Of a DNA stretch of 64,000 bases, positions 13,917-24,262 are shown one piece after another (positions within the stretch are counted from its first letter, which is position 1; every line of letters begins with the position of its first letter). The stretch comes from Multifurca ochricompacta (Eukaryota; Basidiomycota; Agaricomycetes; Russulales; Russulaceae), in the NCBI GenBank assembly GCA_022496185.1, contig WTXG01000066.1, positions 62,001 to 126,000 on the forward strand, read 5' to 3'. A program made the position numbers and the translations under genes. Under the pieces are notes generated by a model, which saw nothing but the letters and a program-made list of their open reading frames with translations, did not search any database and had not been told where the DNA came from.

Positions 13917-16651
13917 TCAGGGATGTTCATCTAGCCATTCGGCAATACGTTCCGTGAGGTCGGCCTTCTTGCCTGAAAGTGCCAAGCTCTTGCTTTTTAG
14001 GAAGTCCTACATGACACGGATCACATTAATCACGTAGTAAGAGAGACCGAAAGTGGCGGCGGCGCACCTTCATCTGATCAACGCGCAACTGATGCCGAGT
14101 GGGGGTCATGTCGTCAGCTCAAAAGAAGCGCTCCAAGGCTCCGCACATATACAGTACACGCACTTGCATCAGGCCACCGCTTTCGTAACGACTGCGAACC
14201 TCCGCCTCGGACAAGCTGACATCCTACAAATGATAATAATTTTTTTTTACTTCCCCATCAGTACCTCCCCCTCACAAGTCAAGCTAACAGCCAGCGGACT
14301 TACCGCTTTGCGTTTCGAACCCGCTTCGACAATGACGGCCTTGGCGCTTTCATCATTCTGTAAACATTTCAACCACTCCTTGATCAACGGACCCGCCTTC
14401 CTCTGGATCGTGTTGTACTTTGGCAGAGTGTGGTCTTCGAACGAATCTGGATCAAACTCTTCACGGAATGCAGTCGCTTCAAGCTGCGCATAGTGGAAGG
14501 CTAGCGCTTACATCGCCCTTGCGCGTCAGGCGGCGGCCGATAAGTGCGGGGAAAAGAACCTACCGGGGTTAGGGTAGGAATCAGGCTGGTATGCGCTGTT
14601 CCTGAGCGCGAGCTTGGAAATGACATTTTCGCTGCATCAACGAGCTCTTTACCCGCTGTAAAATCCGCCCGTCACTCAGTCAAGAGATGTTTTTGACGAT
14701 GTAAAGGAATGGGGTGTCCCACCTCGAATGCCTTCTTCAATCGGCGCAGCGCGTATGTCATCAGCGAAAGGTAACGGTATCAGGTGAAAGCCGCTAGGTT
14801 CAGCCCATCCTTCTCCCTCACTTTCCTCTTGTGGAAGTAGCGCGCAGAAGCTTGGTGAGGCATTTCTCCGTGTCAAGGCGCGTACCAGCCCAATTTTACC
14901 TTTTTTCACCATCGAGATCAGCAGCGCTGTGAACGTACGCTGACTGCCGGCATATGTGCCCTCATCCGGGTAGATGAAGAGCGAGTGTCGGACGTTATCC
15001 TCAAAGGCGAGCTCAGACCGGTCCTTGAAACCGAGGAGTTTGAGGCCGGGTTCAAGGCCGAGTGTGCGGAAGGAGCGCACTTCTTCCGCCGTGTAGAAGA
15101 CCTAAATAAAAAAGGGGTTAACGTCAAAAAAACAAGAGTGGAGGAAACGGTAGGAAACGGATCGTTACTTACACGCCGACCAGCACGCACGGAGCGCGTA
15201 CCGAACCCATGTTCTTGGGTATCCTCATCTTCGGCTGTCGCACCCATTGTCATACCATACAACACCTCACTCTTTTCAACCTCCGCCTCTCGCTCCTAGG
15301 TCAAGAATGAGAAGGATACACCGCGGTAAGCAAGAGCCTTCCACGTACCTCGTCCACATGTGTCGTTATGCTCTCTACGACCTCCATTTTGTCACCTAAA
15401 TCTACAAAGTACTTGTATGCCCCCTTCTTCTGTTCTGTCACGAGTCCATAGCCCTTGATGCCAATGACAAGATCAGGTGCGAGTTCAAATGGGATGTTAA
15501 AGAGAGCTCTCTTTGGCACTTCGTGGAAGCGCATCTGCTCTAGCAAATCGTCGATACGAGAGATGGAGAGTGAGACTGGGAGTAGGTCAAAATCTTCATC
15601 GGATTCGCTACTTGTTACAAGGACGTTCTTTCCAGAAACTTTTAGAGGTTATCCACGGTAAAAAAGACGATTGTGTGCGTACAGCCCAGAACTTGTGTTG
15701 GTTGAAGGGTCTATCGTCTGTGCTGATAAAAAACGGTTCAACTGTTACACCAGCTTGCAACAGATCCTGTAAAACGTATCTTCAGCTCCCCACAAGCAGG
15801 AAGTTTTTCCTTCCACTTACGGTGAGCGTAGTCCGCGCAGAAGTTATGAGTCGTGAATTGTGCGAGCCTTCGAGCGGGTCATCGTTGTCTGTGATGAGGA
15901 ATATACGTTTTGTTGCCGATTTTGGCGCTCTGTTGGATATGATGGTTAGACCACTCGTCGGGAGACAGTTGGGTTTGACAACACCCGTCGCGTAAAACCC
16001 AATTACAGCTCGTAAACAAGTCGCCAACAGGGATGTGCTTCTCTGTCGATGGATACTCCTCATTCAAGAGATCCAGATTATCGTGTGCCTCTGAGAAATG
16101 AAGATTGGGATTTATCATGGAAGAGTAAGGAGGGCAAACCATCAACGAGTTGAGTGAGATCAATGATTGTTGTTGCGTTGATGGTAGACATTGGTTGGTA
16201 GACATACGTTCCTTTCTTAATATCGGAACCGGGCCCATTCTCATTTCTACGCGCCTGCGCCATGAAAACCCTATCGTCAAGTTATGTGCGCGCAAAACTT
16301 TGGGGAAGATAGCGCACAGTGTTGTATAACATAATACCAACAGAATCATAAGGACCTACCACGACCTTTCTCTTTTGTATCTGGACTGCAGCATCAAGAG
16401 CGCTTAGAAGATGTGAAGTCTTCGCATCCTCATGGTTTGGGTCATCGCGCAAGGCTAGCATAGACTCTGAGCAATCTATAGCGAACAGAATGACATCATG
16501 CTTTCTTTCAAAGTACTGCAATAAGTTAAATTGAGAGTTAGGGTCAACAAGGAAATTATATATATATATGAGAATGCGCGCGCACCGAGGTATCTTGTAG
16601 CTCCTCATCCTCTTCTTCATCGAGTTTATTCCAGTCATCGTAAGGTGGCAT
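13917..16651 (-). CDS. KU70: Ku70, DNA end-binding subunit of the non-homologous end-joining complex
   Basis: Ku70 pairs with Ku80 to form the ring that loads on DNA double-strand ends for NHEJ and protects telomeres. The chosen ATG (16649-16651) gives MPPYDDWNKLDEEEDEELQDTS, then the vWA-like domain (HDVILFAIDCSESMLAL; IFLITDNDDPLEGSHN). The beta-barrel core follows: FHEVPKRALFNIPFELAPD with GIKGYGLV near 15450, and GLKLLGFKDRSELAFEDNVR then ALTRRNASPSFCALLPQEES near 14840-15060. The last exon encodes a SAP helix-turn-helix (SKSLALSGKKADLTERIAEW) and ends at TGA 13917-13919. Many short introns interrupt it; internal junctions were read only where domains required. It is divergent from SDH3, with 211 bp between the two ATGs. 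Confidence 0.9.
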
Positions 16652-16862
16652 CGAGCATGAAACAATGATGGTTAGTGACGCGGTCGTCAAACCCTGTTCC
16701 CCTGACGCGCCCCTTACGATATGTGTCATGTGATCACAAAGGGTCGGAGTTTGTGCGGTGCGACGACTTAACCCGGTCGCTTGTCCGACGACAACCGACA
16801 AACCGACAACAATCATCGATCTTTGCCATTTCCTCCTGCCTGTAAACTTGTTTTAACATAAA
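16652..16862. promoter_or_regulatory. Shared divergent promoter of KU70 and SDH3
   Basis: Only 211 bp separate the ATG codons of KU70 (minus) and SDH3 (plus), so both promoters and 5' leaders must lie here. I see no clear TATA box. Confidence 0.5.
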
Positions 16863-17660
16863 ATGAGTTACACTCGTACTATTGGCCTTGGGTCAGCGCT
16901 GAGGCGTGCGACGTTTTCTCCTAAACCCGGTATGTTCAGCTACAAGAACTGATCTGGAAACTTGCTTGATTAACCACATCACATTCAGTCCGCAACGTCC
17001 CTGCTTTTCGCTCCGTCATCGTCAGACGGTACGTTGAGCCAGGAATATAGACTCCTTTTTTTTTTTGCTCTCGATCTTACTTGTTCCCGCCATCACTTTA
17101 GCTCCATCCAGACTCAATCCCTCAAACCGGAAGAGGGCACAGTCATATTGAACACTCAGCGTCTCGCGCGCCCGTCCAGTCCACACTTTACCATCTATCA
17201 ACCGCAGCTCACTTGGATCGGTTCCATTGTTCATCGTGTCACAGGCACTGGCCTTTCAGTCTGTACGTCCGGGGTGCCCTCTCATTCGGTTTTCTTCGCT
17301 TTAACGCTGTTACACTTCGCAACGATGTCCAGTGCTCTACGGTTTCTCTCTCGCTTATCTCTTTGCACCTTCTACCTTCAGTAGTGCGAACATCATCGAG
17401 TTTGCCGCTGGCTTGCCGGAGTGGGTCAAAGTAGTTGAAAAGACTATCCTTGCCGCACCATTTGCGTTCCACTCCTTCAACGGCTTGCGCCACCTTACCT
17501 GGGACACTGGAAAATGTTTGTCTTGCCCGTCGCTCTTTCTTGCGATTAGAATGATACTTACAAATCCGATCAAGTCCTCTCACTCAAGGGGGCATATCGT
17601 ACTGGCTACGCCGTCCTCGGTGCCACCGCCATTACCACCGTGGCACTCGTGCTACTGTAG
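16863..17660 (+). CDS. SDH3: Succinate dehydrogenase cytochrome b560 subunit (complex II membrane anchor)
   Basis: Membrane-anchor subunit of mitochondrial succinate dehydrogenase; with Sdh4 it binds heme b and forms the ubiquinone site. Five exons can be read: 16863-16929, 16989-17028, 17102-17262, 17333-17515 and 17575-17660. The basic, Ser/Thr-rich N-terminus ([19 protein letters not shown]) fits a mitochondrial presequence. Conserved features are [20 protein letters not shown] followed by VTGTGLS at the quinone-site end of helix 1, and [16 protein letters not shown] containing the heme-ligand His region. A final hydrophobic segment ([17 protein letters not shown]) ends at TAG. The protein length (about 178 residues) is normal for the family. 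No frame break is seen. Confidence 0.93.
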
Positions 17661-19567
17661 GGTTTCACTTACGGCCCGGTTCGGTATTACATCTGTATAG
17701 ACTGATACGGAAGAATGTGACGTCGACGACAAAAAAAGATCAAGTCGTACTTCTTTGAGCACAATGACGTTCCACCAGAAAAAAAATATTCTTACAAGTG
17801 TCGATATCCCAACAACTGCATTTCCAACAGTTGCAGTCCTTCATTTCAGTATAATTGGGACGGCCATCAGCCCAAAGAAAATAAGTATTGCATATTTTTG
17901 TCTTCCGCGTCTTCCCGCAACCAGTCACGGACGTGAAAGGGACTGAAAGTTTTGTAGATGCCTCGCACAGGAGACTTTCGTGAACGATGGCGATTACGGA
18001 TGTCGCCTTGGTTCAGATCGGAAAAATATTTCTTATCTAGCAAAAGTAGTCAGAGGGATCTCAATGGGATCGTATCTGGCACTTTTCGCGGCACAATCAC
18101 ACCCCTCCCGTTTGCTTTCCGGATCCCTTCGCGCGCACACGCAGCGCGATCTCCCTGTCTTGCTGCCACTTGGTTTTATTCATACAGGTCTTCACCCCTC
18201 CTCTAACTTGCCTTTCCCTGAACCCCCTCCCACTTCTTAAAGGATTTTTATTGCATATCCGATTTTTTGACTCGCCAGAAAAGCTCTGGATTTGATCCGA
18301 CCATGTGTTTTAAAGGAACGGAGAGCAGAAACAAGGGGAGAGGGGAGATAATGTCAAGGTTTAAAAGGAAAAAAAGGTCTCTTGAGGCGGGTAAAGTATT
18401 TTGGACCATTCCAAGAAATGTCCTCTGAAAATTTGTCTGCCCCGTTCGCTACTAAGGGAGTGTGTTCCTAGGCGCATGTCATCAGCGGACGGTACATAAA
18501 TCCCCCACCGGAACGGCGCGCACACTCACTCACCCACCGCCATACCCGCCTATAGACCACATGTATCAGAGCGCTACACGGGAGCCTAATATCCAACGTG
18601 TTTTATTCTCACCTGGTACGGAGGCAGGGGTTTTCTCTCATAACGACCAAACTTACGCTGTCGCTATCACTGCTCCGGGGAAACGGGGTGTAAAAACGGG
18701 ATTCTTGCGTGACCCGGCTCGACGTCTGACAGATCTAGAACACAGAATACGGAGTCAGAATTTGCCATGACACATGACAGAATTACCACACTACCAGCCA
18801 AACCCCACTGGAGCTAGCTAGTGGCGGAAGGGGTGGGGATGAAAAATTTGGACTTTGAGGCGACCCGAATCCAATTTTGTTATATTTGTTATGTCCAAAA
18901 TAAACTTGAATCAAGAGGTTTAAGTCAGCCAGAAGAAGTCAGTCTAGTACACGTTACTAGCTTTTTGAGGGGGGAGAGAGGGGGGAGGTAACTGTGCTAC
19001 ATATTAGTAGAACCCCCCCTTCCCCCCTTAGAGTCAAAAAAAAACCCATGTGATATACGCGCATGAGCAGCGACAACAACAACACTTTTTCATTCCCTTC
19101 TTGTCGCATGTTGTCGGGGATAAACTGTTAATATGATGTGATATGATAGGACATAGTACTATTATTCTCACGTGGTATTAAATGTCATAGTACTTGTCTG
19201 CTCAGACAATGGACATAAGGGGGCAACAACCGGCCCCCCACCTGCAGTACAGTGCGTACGCTGGGAGCAATATGATGAGCAGAGAGCATACGCTTGGATG
19301 GCAGTATCAGGGATCGAATTGTTATAATCTTCAATGTTTCCAGTGCAACAACCGAGAGGGGTTTATGCCACCACATTGAACGACCTGTGGGCCACTCTCA
19401 GACCGAGGAGGGAATTACACCGTATACGAGCGGTGTCTGAAGAATGAGGCCACTTTATAGGCACAGTAGGCTCATGAATAGGATTGTGGACAGCCCGATC
19501 ACGTCGTGTATCAATCAATCATCAACCGATTAATAACGTCAATTTAATGCACGATGTAATTAGACAG
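17661..19567. other. Intergenic region without a recognisable gene
   Basis: Several short frames exist but none can be joined to a known family. A frame at about 17980-18110 reads ISYLAKVVRGISMGSYLALF and contains a GxSxG-like string, and another at 18462-18770 encodes 102 residues. Neither shows convincing splice partners or domain context. A poly-G/C tract lies near 18970-19030. The 3' untranslated regions of SDH3 and GRX4 must fall here. Confidence 0.45.
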
Positions 19568-20445
19568 TCAAGGAGAGGAGATAATATCATTGAGCTCTCC
19601 GCTGTCAGCCATCTCTTGGACGATGTCTAGTCCCCCAACAAGTTCGCCTTGACGATGAGCTGGGGGAAAGTAGGCCAGTCATTAAGCTTCTTGAGACCTA
19701 TCGCAAGAGTGGTCACCATCATTTATCGCTTTAACCCCCCCCCCACAGAAAAAAAAGGAAGACGTATGCTTACCTTGCCGGACCGAATCGTCGGTAAGGA
19801 TGTCAAAGTACGAAAACTCGATTTTTTTCTCGTGCAGCAGGCCGCTTATTTTCCGCGAGAAGCCGCAGCGCGGGACTTCAGGCGAGCCCTTCATGAAAAG
19901 GACTACCCTGGACTGGTTCATAATCGCGCGCAACCGCTGGTTGAGCTCTTCTGGCGTCTCTGCCTTCTTTGCAGCTGGAACGGGCAATCTGTCCGTCTGG
20001 GACAGGGGTGCGGTGGCGGTACCCGTCCCCGTCTGTGGACCGACATATTTCGCGATAGCATCGGCGAGAGCGCGGGCATCGGCGCCTACGATACGCTCGA
20101 GTAACGTGTGACCCTGTGTGAAATGATTTGATAGTAGATATGAATAAATTTGGTGCTTCCCCCCGAACAAGGAAGCGAGTTACATACCCGCAGGACGATG
20201 AAGGATGGAACACTCTCAATGTCGAAGGATTCAGAGATCTCGCTGTGTGTTTCGGCCTCTATCTGAAGAGAGAGCAGATCTGGATACTTTCTGGCGAGTT
20301 CGGTGACGACCTTGTTCATCTGCTTGCAGGGCTCTGCCCATGGCGCCCAAAAATTCAGTAGGGAGACTCGGGCGAGGTCTTTGGAAAGAAGCTCCTTGAA
20401 GTGATCCGAAGATTCGACTTGAAGGAGATTTGCAGGGGTAGACAT
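19568..20445 (-). CDS. GRX4: Monothiol multidomain glutaredoxin (Grx3/Grx4 type), with a one-base frame break
   Basis: Cytosolic/nuclear CGFS glutaredoxin that binds a [2Fe-2S] cluster and signals iron status. Exon 1 (ATG at 20443-20445) encodes the thioredoxin-like domain with LLNFWAPWAEPCKQMNKV. Exon 2 gives GHTLLERIVGADARALADAI, a TG/PA-rich linker, then the glutaredoxin domain with VVLFMKGSPEVPRCGFSRKI and FDILTDDSVRQG. Exon 3 gives LKKLNDWPTFPQLIVK. In the sequence as given the frame then hits a stop at 19627-19629. One extra base at 19647-19648 would restore the family ending (VGGLDIVQEMADSGEL) up to a TGA at 19568-19570. This is either a sequence error or a recent lesion. It is divergent from HUS1. 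Confidence 0.88.
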
Positions 20446-20673
20446 GCTTGGAATTTGGCTCTATAAGTGGGGATCGGATGATTGGGGGGGAGGGGGTAAG
20501 CTGAAATAGAGATTCGATGACCGAGGCGAGGAAGAGAGTTGTCAGCCGGGGTTGACTCTGATGAAACGAATGAACTAATCTTATCAGATAATCGCGTCAT
20601 TTGTCATTTTGGTAATCCGCGACACGACGACCTCAAACACAAACGCGCTGGTGTCCCGTCTCACCGTAGCGTC
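20446..20673. promoter_or_regulatory. Shared divergent promoter of GRX4 and HUS1
   Basis: The two ATG codons are 228 bp apart on opposite strands, so both promoters lie in this interval. No specific element was recognised. Confidence 0.5.
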
Positions 20674-21887
20674 ATGCGATTTCGCGCTACTATTCAGAAT
20701 GTGCTAACGTTTTACCGTTAGTAATACCTCTAACATCATGAAACGCTCATGCTCACGCGTTTGGTAGGTCTAATTCAGACCGTCGAGAAACTCCAAAAGA
20801 GATGCATTATCAACTTCAGTGAGACTGCCATGCGCATCATTTGTAACAACGAGGAGGGGGAGTCCAAGTCTGGTCGTGCGTATATGCATTTTTCACTTAT
20901 TGTATCTCCTCTGAATATATTTTCCCACTAGGAAGATCCGCGTAGATACACTCTTCACGGACTATCGCATTCTCTCCCACTCTAACAACGAGATCACCCT
21001 CAACCTCCCCACTGAAGCCTTATCCACTGCGCTGCGTTCCGCATCAGCGGAAAGTACAGGGGCGAACGAGGTTGTCATGAAGCTCGCCAAAAAGAACAAC
21101 ATACCCGTTCTAAGCTTCGAGATATTTGGTACTACACAGATGGGCCGCAGGGTGAAGGTGTCCCACGACGTGCGCATCGAAGTGATGAAGCCGGCTGATG
21201 TCGCCATGCTTACGGAACCGCGCTGCCCGGAGCCTGACGTGCGCGCCCCTTCCCCATTTTTTTGAGCTCCCCTCGTTACATTTCTGATATGAGTTATTAG
21301 GTTCAGATCATGCTTCCACCTCTCGCAAAGATGCGCGCTGTCGTCGAGCGCATGCGCTCCCTCTCCGATGTCATAGGCGTGCGAGCCAATTCGTCTGGCT
21401 GCCTGCAACTTTCCGCAAGGACGGAAGTCGTCAAGGCTGACATCACCTGGAACAATTGTTCCCATCCGAGGATGAGTGAGTTTTACGTTCATTGTATTTA
21501 TACCGTCTTACACAGGCTTGACTACTCGGCTCTCAACGGGGTGGTCTTGTGGCTGGAGATGATGGCGCGTCACAGGCCAACGCCAGTGCGGAAGATGAAG
21601 AAGAGGACGAGGAACGCGGACAGCCTGATCCTAAACAACTTTTAGTGTGCTGGTGCACACCCGGAGCTTCTTGAAGTTCTTGAACGCGCACGCTGTATCC
21701 AAGACGACCATTGCATGTAAAAAAAAACTTTCATGGTTCCTATTCACTCTCCCTCGTTCTTGCTGATGGGATTTTTCTTGTAGGTATATGCCAGGGACAC
21801 TGCTTAATCTTATTCGTGTATATCGGTGATTCTGCCGACGTGGGTGGTGTCCTTACGTTCTACATCCCTTCAGTACTCGATGACTGA
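20674..21887 (+). CDS. HUS1: Checkpoint clamp protein Hus1 (9-1-1 complex), with probable one-base frame breaks
   Basis: Hus1 is one of the three PCNA-like subunits of the Rad9-Rad1-Hus1 DNA-damage clamp. Exon 1 starts MRFRATIQNVLTFY, followed by LIQTVEKLQKRCIINFSETA, VDTLFTDYRILSHSNNEITL, VMKLAKKNNIPVLSFEIFG and, in the next exon, VQIMLPPLAKMRAVVERMRS with ITWNNCSHPRM. The C-terminus reads TRSFLKFLNAHAVSKTTIA and CQGHCLILFVYIGDSADVGG, then LTFYIPSVLDD and TGA at 21885-21887. Between 21520 and 21650 the acidic linker (AEDEEEDEERGQPDPKQL) lies in a different frame from both neighbours. One surplus G in the run at 21538-21541 and one missing T at 21640-21643 would explain this. An alternative acceptor near 21560 would address only the first. 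Confidence 0.85.
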
Positions 21888-22234
21888 ATACCCTAACTGT
21901 TATGAATACTTGACTGATGATAACCATTACCTGTACAATAACATTTCCTTTTCTGCTTCTTTTCCTTCACTCTCTGTTATGACTAGTGTTTGCGATGGGT
22001 AGGTGCAACCTGCTGGGTATGTGGTCAGGGTACATGTGGGTACAGGTTGGGGTCACATCTTCATACCCCTCATGTGACCCCTACCTGCAGACACCCAACC
22101 CTTACCTGCCAGAGTGGGTAAGCTGAAGTTGGAAGGGCAGCAATGAGGGCAGCAATGCATGTGGCATTGCACCAGCCACAGAAAAACTATACAGTACATG
22201 TATTGTAGATACTGTATACAGACCCAGTGGTCCC
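21888..22234. other. HUS1 3' flank and start of repeat DNA
   Basis: No gene is seen. From about 21990 the DNA is rich in GGGTA/ACCTG-type short motifs (for example near 22020-22110) resembling those within the inverted-repeat arms, so the repeat nest may begin here. Confidence 0.4.
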
Positions 22235-22823
22235 TAGTGATTGTCAAGGGTTTTCATACCTGTGTGGGTAAGTGCCATGGGTTTTGCCGGGTATGGGTAT
22301 GGGTATATGGCTCCCAACCTGTGGAAATCCATACCTGCGCAGTGGGTTTGGTGGGTATAGGCACTGATTATCCATTGACAAGATCAGTAGAATTTCCAAG
22401 ATAAAACACATCTGCAGCCACAAAAATACAAGATCTTGTCTGATGTATGCTACAGGGTGGTGTTAAATATGTTCTAGTATTATCCTACAAAATATCAAAG
22501 CAGATCAATGGTGCAATGTAAAATAAAACTGTTATCAGTGATCTACATTCTTGAAAATCATGATGCATCTGTTTTATTAATGCACAATCAATTCTGCCGG
22601 TCTGGCACTATCTAAAATACTCTCTAGACTACTTTAGACTATTCTATAATCTAATTATCAAATTACTTTATTGAAACAAGGCCCGCATGTATCTACAAGC
22701 TGCATGGGGCAGTGACTACATTGCATTGCATGGTGGTCTGACCTCCTTCCTATTAAGGAAGGTTGACTTAAACATGCAGAATTGTGCATCCAGGGACCAG
22801 GACAGTCGTGCTTGTATGAAATG
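22235..22823 (+). repeat. Left arm of a large inverted repeat (outer part)
   Basis: This segment recurs in inverse orientation at about 47685-48255 with many small differences. It contains GGGTATGGGTATGGGTAT-type motifs, an AT-rich core and the string ATTGCATTGCATGGTGGTCT near 22721. The undisturbed right arm reads CTTGTATGAAATGAAACTAG across the point where element A is inserted in this arm, which identifies the empty site. Confidence 0.75.
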
Positions 22824-23088
22824 TGTTGAACACAGAAGATGTTCGGTGATGCTTCAGGCATCAGGTGATTAGATTAGCTACTTTGTGGATTAGATTAGAT
22901 ATCGGAGTTTCGGACTATTTACATTATCTTTATTACTTTCTTTCTCACACTCCGCAGTAGCTGACTGATACACCATGTAACATGTGATTTCTGTATTGGC
23001 CAATGGCCTTTATCCCTCTTGTTTATTGTTTGGACTCTGTCCGGCACTTGTGGACTTATTCCCAGTGCACAGACCACCCCTTGGATTG

Positions 23089-23095
23089 TATATAA
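23089..23095 (+). promoter_or_regulatory. TATA box of the element A LTR promoter
   Basis: TATATAA lies 34 bp upstream of the point where the repeated leader segment a1 begins (23123), which is the expected distance to a transcription start. The same box is present at the equivalent position of the full-length related LTRs. Confidence 0.65.
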
Positions 23096-23115
23096 GGGTG
23101 TCTGTTTCGTCCCTT

Positions 23116-23150
23116 ACACTTCAGAGTTCTCTTCACCTCTGAAGTGTAAG
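23116..23150 (+). repeat. Inverted repeat over the predicted start site and 5' splice site
   Basis: CTTACACTTCAGAG and its complement CTCTGAAGTGTAAG flank a roughly 10-nt loop. The right arm contains the GTAAG donor of intron 1. The stem is kept in the related LTRs while the loop sequence differs between families. Confidence 0.7.
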
Positions 23151-23327
23151 TCCCACCTCTCTTACTTACTACCTTACCTTTGACTAACCGTCTCATGTAG
23201 ATAACTTGTCTTTCTAGGTGTGTAGTATAGTATAAATAGAGTTCTCTTCACCTCTGAAGTATAACTTGTCTTTCTAGCCTTACACGCTAACCAACAGTCA
23301 GTATGCTGCGCACATGCCTGTTTCACA

Positions 23328-23341
23328 GGTTATGGGCCCTG
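23328..23341 (+). other. Primer-binding site matching the anticodon arm of initiator tRNA-Met
   Basis: GGTTATGGGCCCTG abuts the 5' LTR. Its complement CAGGGCCCATAACC has the CAU anticodon loop flanked by stem bases of initiator tRNA-Met, as in Drosophila copia, which is primed by a 5' half-tRNA fragment rather than by the tRNA 3' end. Confidence 0.75.
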
Positions 23342-24262
23342 AGCAAGCTTAACTGATCTGTCTTTTCTTTATTTGATCAGTCCACCAACTTTCTTCAAGC
23401 TCACAGCTTTAAGACTTCGTCTTTCCCAATCAGTCTCACAGTGAGCTTCGATTTTTTTCCCCTTGCCCTTAACTGTCCACAAGGTGGTGCGCTTTATGTG
23501 CCCACCTTGATCTGTCTGGCTAGTCCCTCAGGGGATTCTTGCAAAAGGTGACGAGGGACCCTAAGCGGGTGAAACACCTTGAGTTCCTCATGTGCGCTCT
23601 AAGTAAATAGTATTCATAGTTGTAGCTGGGTTTTCGTCCCATCCATAGACTTAGTAGGCCACTTGCCCAGAAGGCTTGAGGCTATAGGTTCAGTCAATGC
23701 TTGGCTTGATCCGTAAGCCGGGTTTAGCAACCCGCTGGTAGAGTTTAGGGTCTAGAACAAGGCATGGGTAGTCACTCCCATGACGCTTGGGCTCGATACA
23801 AGTAGGCTTGAACTACTATAGTATTTACACAGTAGCTAGAGGGTTTTGTCTCTGGGCAGAAGTACCTGCTGCTTTCATTGGGGGTTCGCCCCAACCAGAG
23901 GAAACCCAATAGTCTACTATAGTCATGGCCCCAATCATCTAGGGCTTAATCATGGACTCCACCACCAGCACTAGAGGAAGGGCTCTATACCCTTTGTCTC
24001 TAGTGGAACTTGTGGTTGGCTCCTCCATGACATGACTCCCCTTCTATTTACACAGTATCCGCCTGATGTGGCTTGGGATCTGTTGTAGAATGGGGTTAGA
24101 CAGCCTACTATACTACTTAGAAGTCGCACATCAGAGGCAGGACTTTTTTAAGTTCTGAAGCATAGCGCCACAGAATGGACGGGCCCTCTTAAATGAGACC
24201 TGGACAACTGGTTCTAACTGCTCCTTGGAACCAGGATCAAACCTTTTTTAAAATCATCTCAA

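Larger units (their letters stand above)
22824..23327 (+). repeat. 5' LTR of element A
   Basis: It begins TGTTGAACAC and ends TGTTTCACA. A TATATAA box lies at 23089-23095. Thirty-four bases downstream is segment a1 (23123-23145), then a canonical intron-like sequence (GTAAGT...GACTAAC...TAG, 23146-23200), segment b1 (23201-23217), a spacer starting with GT, and a fused copy a2+b2 (23238-23277) followed by U5. The a2+b2 copy equals a1+b1 without the intron. Confidence 0.9.

Noticed and set aside
17740..17928. Cys-rich 62-residue minus-strand ORF
   Set aside because: No signal peptide, no known cysteine spacing, and it lies in the 3' flank of SDH3.
17980..18110. GISMG string resembling a hydrolase GxSxG motif
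   Set aside because: A single short motif without other hydrolase features or exons.
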